From Enterococcus ureasiticus (GTDB lineage Bacteria; Bacillota; Bacilli; Lactobacillales; Enterococcaceae), in assembly GCF_001730285.1 (NCBI RefSeq), contig NZ_MIJZ01000013.1, positions 434,001-498,000 on the forward strand: a stretch of 64,000 nt of DNA, in the 5' to 3' direction. The position numbers and the translations under genes are program-made. The notes under the pieces were generated by a model. It was not told where the DNA came from and ran no database searches. It saw nothing but the letters and a program-made list of their open reading frames with translations. The stretch's first letter is position 1, and the number at the start of each line of letters is the position of its first letter. Positions 60,564 through 64,000 of this stretch are shown here, one piece after another.

Positions 60564-61595
60564 ATGAAAAAGACAACTGCTTTTTTTCTGACCATTGGTG
60601 TTTTATCCATGATCATCGGTGGAATGGGAAGTGCCGTTTACTTCAGACGCGCTGAAAATTCTATGACAGATACAAAAGAACAAACATATGAGATAAAAAA
60701 TAAACAAAGTACAAAAGAAATCCATCTTAAGCTTTCTGGTAATGCTGAGTTTCATATTCTTACTGAAAATTCGAATAAGATCGTAATGAATACTCGAAGT
60801 TCTATGCCCATTTCAATTAACAGCTCTTTAGAGGTTAAGGAAACAGACAACCAACTGACGGTTTCAGCAAACAGTAATAAGAATAAACAAGAACTAAACG
60901 GAATAAAATTTGGGATTTTCAATCGAGGGTCAGCAGTAACATTAACGATCCCTGACGATACTGAACGCTTAATAATCGATGGCAATGCTGACGATACTAT
61001 CAATCTTTCGGGTGTCACAACAAAAGATTTATCTATTAAAATGACCAATGCGGACATTAACGTTCTTAATACCAATACAGAAAAATTGACGCTTGAAACT
61101 AGCAATGGTCATCTTAACGTTCAGAATGATGTTCAAGCAGAAGAAGCGACATTCAAAACCACTAATGGCGATATTCAAATAGGTAATTTTGTTGCATCTA
61201 ATTGGTCTGCTGCTAGTACATCTGGCGATATTTCCTTGAATTCAGTCAGAGGGAGCTCTAAAATAGAAACCACTAATGGAGAAATCCAAGCAACTAATTT
61301 AAAAGGCGAAGCTATCATCAAGAGTATCAACGGCGATTTTTCATTATATGGAACAGAAACTCCTAAAAAATTACTGGTTGAAACCCAACGAGGAAGTATT
61401 GATTTGCACACAGAAGAAATTTTGTACGATGTAACAATCAAAACAAAAACAAAATTGGGTGATAGTACGATATTTGGAAAAGAACGAACATCTTACAAAA
61501 AAGGTAAAGGAACAAAATCATTCACGTTACAAACGAGTTCTGGGGATATTTCAGTTGAAGGTCCTTCAGATTATGAAGATGGAGAAGATGACTAA
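60564..61595 (+). CDS. DUF4097 beta-repeat protein
   Basis: The 343-residue protein has one N-terminal helix (about 5-27) and an extracellular, repetitive beta-strand domain (TTNGDIQIGNF, TSGDISLNSVRG, TNGEIQATNLKG, INGDFSLYG), typical of DUF4097 beta-propeller or helix folds; LiaX of E. faecalis has a related domain. The C-terminus is acidic (GPSDYEDGEDD). It is co-transcribed with the DUF1700 gene and probably part of envelope stress sensing. Confidence 0.85.
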   Translation: MKKTTAFFLTIGVLSMIIGGMGSAVYFRRAENSMTDTKEQTYEIKNKQSTKEIHLKLSGNAEFHILTENSNKIVMNTRSSMPISINSSLEVKETDNQLTVSANSNKNKQELNGIKFGIFNRGSAVTLTIPDDTERLIIDGNADDTINLSGVTTKDLSIKMTNADINVLNTNTEKLTLETSNGHLNVQNDVQAEEATFKTTNGDIQIGNFVASNWSAASTSGDISLNSVRGSSKIETTNGEIQATNLKGEAIIKSINGDFSLYGTETPKKLLVETQRGSIDLHTEEILYDVTIKTKTKLGDSTIFGKERTSYKKGKGTKSFTLQTSSGDISVEGPSDYEDGEDD

Positions 61596-61664
61596 TTTTC
61601 TTTTACATTCAGAGAGATCGGAGCAAAAGTGTTTACTTTTATTCCAACTGTTCATTCGCATTTA

Positions 61665-61713
61665 GGGTGTGAGACAAAAGTGGATTTGACTTTTGTCTCA
61701 CACCCTCTTTTTT
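61665..61713 (+). terminator. Terminator after the DUF4097 gene
   Basis: GGGTGTGAGACAAAAGT and its exact complement flank seven bases; TCTTTTTT follows. Confidence 0.93.
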
Positions 61714-61784
61714 GATGATTCTCAGATGTGTTCTTAATTATTTGATGTTATAATAAACTTTATCTAATCTGGAAAGGATCTTTC

Positions 61785-62435
61785 ATGAAAAATAAATTAT
61801 ACTATCAATTTGCAGGCAGCTGTTTTTTAGTTGTCTTTATGTTTTTAGGCTACGTAGTGCGTTTTTACCCTGGTTGGTTAAAAGGGTTTGACCAAACGAT
61901 CACGACGATCGTGCGGACGCCTTATCCTTCAGCTAATCAATTTTTCATTTGGTATACAAAGTTCGCTGATCCATTGACGGTAGGAATTTTGACTTTAGCA
62001 ATTGCTTTTATATTTTTTAGAGGAAAATATTATGCGGAAATGCTTTGGCTTTTGATCAATACTGGATTGATTGCAGGTGTTGCTAACCCATTGATCAAGT
62101 TATTATTTATGCGCCCTCGTCCAACCTTAAATCATTTAGTAACAGAGCATAGTTACAGTTTTCCAAGTGGTCATTCTACTGGAAGCGTATTGTTGTATGG
62201 AACGATTATTTTATTATTACCGCAATTTATTAAGCAAAAAAATCTTTGTTTATTTTTACAAATCCTCTTAGGATTAGGTGTTTTTCTGATTGGTATCAGC
62301 CGAATCTATGCTGGTGTTCATTTCCCTAGTGACGTTTTAGGTGGATTCTGTTTTGGTTTAGCTTGGCTATTGATGACCTATCCAATTTATTTAGAAAAAC
62401 GCTTTGTCTGGCGCTTTAAAAGTAAACAACAATAG
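61785..62435 (+). CDS. PAP2-family phosphatase
   Basis: The 216-residue membrane phosphatase has five or six helices and the PAP2 triad: KLLFMRPRP, PSGHSTGS and SRIYAGVHFPSDVLGG. It could dephosphorylate undecaprenyl pyrophosphate or phosphatidic acid at the outer membrane face; BcrC-like or PgpB-like function is not separable by eye. GGAAAGGA precedes ATG. It leads the mnmL/mnmM genes by 14 bases. Confidence 0.9.
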   Translation: MKNKLYYQFAGSCFLVVFMFLGYVVRFYPGWLKGFDQTITTIVRTPYPSANQFFIWYTKFADPLTVGILTLAIAFIFFRGKYYAEMLWLLINTGLIAGVANPLIKLLFMRPRPTLNHLVTEHSYSFPSGHSTGSVLLYGTIILLLPQFIKQKNLCLFLQILLGLGVFLIGISRIYAGVHFPSDVLGGFCFGLAWLLMTYPIYLEKRFVWRFKSKQQ

Positions 62436-62449
62436 AAAGAAGAAGAATT

Positions 62450-63418
62450 ATGTCTGAATTTATCTATACGGAAGATCCAAATAAACGATATCATACATGG
62501 AATTACGCATTACGTCAGCAGTTTGGCGGGAAAATATTTAAGGTCCCTTTAGATGGCGGGTTTGATTGTCCTAATCGAGATGGAACTGTCGCAAAAGGCG
62601 GTTGTACTTTTTGCAGCGTTTCAGGATCAGGTGATATGATCGTTGCCCCTCAAGATCCTTTGCCGATTCAATTTCAAAAAGAAGTTCATATGATGCATAA
62701 AAAGTGGCCGAATGTTGACCAATATATCGTCTATTTTCAAAACTTCACAAATACGCATGCGCCTGTTGAAGTGATTCGGCATCGTTTTGAACAAGTGGTC
62801 AACGAAAAAGGTGTTGTCGGTATTTCGATTGGGACTCGTCCAGATTGTCTACCTGATGAGGTTGTCGAATATTTAGCTGAACTGAATCAGCGGTATTATT
62901 TGTGGGTGGAATTGGGATTACAGACGACCTATGAAAACACAAGCAGTACGATCAACCGAGCCCATGATTATCAAACGTATTTAGACGGCGTAGCAAAATT
63001 ACGGAAACATGATATTCGAGTTTGTACTCATCTAATCAATGGTTTGCCTGGAGAAAATCTAGATATGATGAGAGAAAATGTTCGTCGAACGATTCTTGAT
63101 TCAGATATTCAAGGGATCAAATTACACCTATTGCACCTTATGACCAATACACGTATGCTAAGAGATTATCATGAGGGACGTTTGCAGTTAATGACCCGAA
63201 CTGATTACGTAAATGTTATTTGTGATCAGCTAGAAATGATTCCACCTGAAATCGTGATCCATCGTTTAACGGGGGACGCACCTACTGATTCTTTAGTTGG
63301 TCCGATGTGGAGTTTGAAAAAATGGGAAGTCTTGAATGCCATTGATGATGAGATGAAACGTCGTGAAAGTGTTCAAGGTATCTATAATGTACGCAAAACT
63401 ACGGAGGTATTTAGCTAA
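62450..63418 (+). CDS. mnmL: Radical SAM protein YtqA (MnmL)
   Basis: The 322-residue protein has the TIGR01212-type cluster CPNRDGTVAKGGCTFC, whose three Cys bind the [4Fe-4S] centre, then GISIGTRPDCLPDEV and WVELGLQTTYENT. The Bacillus homologue YtqA was recently assigned as MnmL, which converts cmnm5s2U34 towards nm5s2U34 in tRNA. Gene overlap with mnmM by one base (TAATG) supports joint action on tRNA wobble uridine. Confidence 0.87.
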   Translation: MSEFIYTEDPNKRYHTWNYALRQQFGGKIFKVPLDGGFDCPNRDGTVAKGGCTFCSVSGSGDMIVAPQDPLPIQFQKEVHMMHKKWPNVDQYIVYFQNFTNTHAPVEVIRHRFEQVVNEKGVVGISIGTRPDCLPDEVVEYLAELNQRYYLWVELGLQTTYENTSSTINRAHDYQTYLDGVAKLRKHDIRVCTHLINGLPGENLDMMRENVRRTILDSDIQGIKLHLLHLMTNTRMLRDYHEGRLQLMTRTDYVNVICDQLEMIPPEIVIHRLTGDAPTDSLVGPMWSLKKWEVLNAIDDEMKRRESVQGIYNVRKTTEVFS

Positions 63419-63981
63419 TGTTACAAACAGCTCTCCATTTTAGTCATACACTTTTAAAAGAAGTGATTCAAGTTGGCGATATAGTCGTTGATGCTACGAT
63501 GGGTAATGGGAACGATACAGCTTTTCTAGCAGAACTCGTTGGTTCAACTGGTTTAGTCTACGCATTTGATGTCCAAGAAAAAGCCCTGATAAATACAGAA
63601 AAGAAGCTCACTGAATTAGGTTTAAAAGATCAGACTACATTATTGCATCAAGGTCATGAAACCCTTGGAGAAGCCATTCCAGAAGAAACTCAACTGACAG
63701 CAGCTATTTTTAATTTGGGCTATCTCCCTAAAAGTGATAAACAAGTCATTACCAAACCTGATACAACAAAAAAAGCTCTAGATGCATTGCTTGCTAGGCT
63801 AAAGCCTAAAGGACGAATCATTTTAGTCGTTTATTATGGACATACTGGCGGCGAAGCTGAATTAGCATTGGTCCAAGAGTATTCTCAAAAATTACCTCAA
63901 GAAGAGTATAGTGTACTGACATATCAGTTTATCAATCAGAAGAATAATCCACCGATTTTATTTTGTTTTGAAAAAAAATAA
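63418..63981 (+). CDS. mnmM: tRNA methyltransferase YtqB (MnmM)
   Basis: The 187-residue class I SAM methyltransferase has the SAM-binding motif VVDATMGNGNDTAFLAELVG, the acidic loop AFDVQEKAL and FNLGYLPKSDKQVITKP. YtqB/MnmM methylates nm5s2U34 to mnm5s2U34. It directly follows mnmL, whose product supplies that substrate. The visible stop is at the end of the window's coding content; only 19 bases follow. Confidence 0.9.
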   Translation: MLQTALHFSHTLLKEVIQVGDIVVDATMGNGNDTAFLAELVGSTGLVYAFDVQEKALINTEKKLTELGLKDQTTLLHQGHETLGEAIPEETQLTAAIFNLGYLPKSDKQVITKPDTTKKALDALLARLKPKGRIILVVYYGHTGGEAELALVQEYSQKLPQEEYSVLTYQFINQKNNPPILFCFEKK

Positions 63982-64000
63982 GATACTATTAACAAACTGA

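Overview
The window is a 64 kb chromosomal stretch of a low-GC Gram-positive coccus, almost certainly an Enterococcus. Evidence for this is a multi-LysM AtlA-type autolysin, an AmaP/Asp23 shock operon, T-box leaders, PRD/PTS sugar genes, Listeria-like fosX, and a gene order (alr, acpS, cshA, murF, ddl, amino-sugar-acid island, rplY, leuS, atlA) that I recall from E. faecalis. Several accessory genes suggest a related non-faecalis species. No rRNA, tRNA, insertion sequence, prophage or CRISPR array was found.

Layout. 1-8.7 kb: a truncated membrane protein, a solitary MazF, alr, acpS, cshA, murF, ddl and a DUF188 gene, which are mostly envelope precursor synthesis and RNA metabolism. 8.8-9.8 kb: a stand-alone, degenerate GyrB/ParE-like protein. 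10-21.4 kb: a minus-strand catabolic island with a KDG kinase, DgaF aldolase, DgaE ammonia-lyase, COG3964 amidohydrolase, MupG-like glycosidase, PTS EIIC, four uncharacterised co-occurring proteins (DUF4310, DUF4311, DUF4312, SFCGS), a single PRD protein and a BglG/MtlR-type regulator. 22-23.6 kb: an oxidoreductase and a second solitary MazF. 24-31.7 kb: a two-component system feeding two FtsX-type permeases, two ATPases (one degenerate) and a kinase-less PASTA protein. 31.8-38 kb: udk, GNAT, HAD phosphatase, pseudouridine synthase, rplY and an alkaline-shock membrane operon. 38-45 kb: a peptide-binding lipoprotein, a glutamine amidotransferase-like hydrolase, a T-box-controlled amino-acid ABC transporter, a WrbA flavodoxin and a rhodanese. 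45-51 kb: a 6-phospho-beta-glucosidase under an antitermination switch, then a four-gene surface adhesion cluster. 51.7-64 kb: an ABC-F protein with an attenuator-like leader, fosX, leuS with a T-box, the autolysin, a DUF1700/DUF4097 pair, a PAP2 phosphatase and the mnmL/mnmM tRNA-modification pair.

How the parts work together. The island can be read as import of an amino-sugar (acid) glycoside, hydrolysis, deacylation, deamination to a 2-keto-3-deoxy acid phosphate, and aldol cleavage to pyruvate and glyceraldehyde-3-phosphate. How the DUF4310/4311/4312/SFCGS module contributes is not established. RNA-level control is unusually visible: three T-boxes, one RAT/terminator switch, one leader-ORF/terminator attenuator, and a candidate short transcript before rplY. 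A ~115-bp dispersed, foldable repeat family sits in intergenic gaps, including inside two operons and three times in tandem ahead of ddl.

All calls come from reading the sequence and from remembered family knowledge. No database search or folding program was run.
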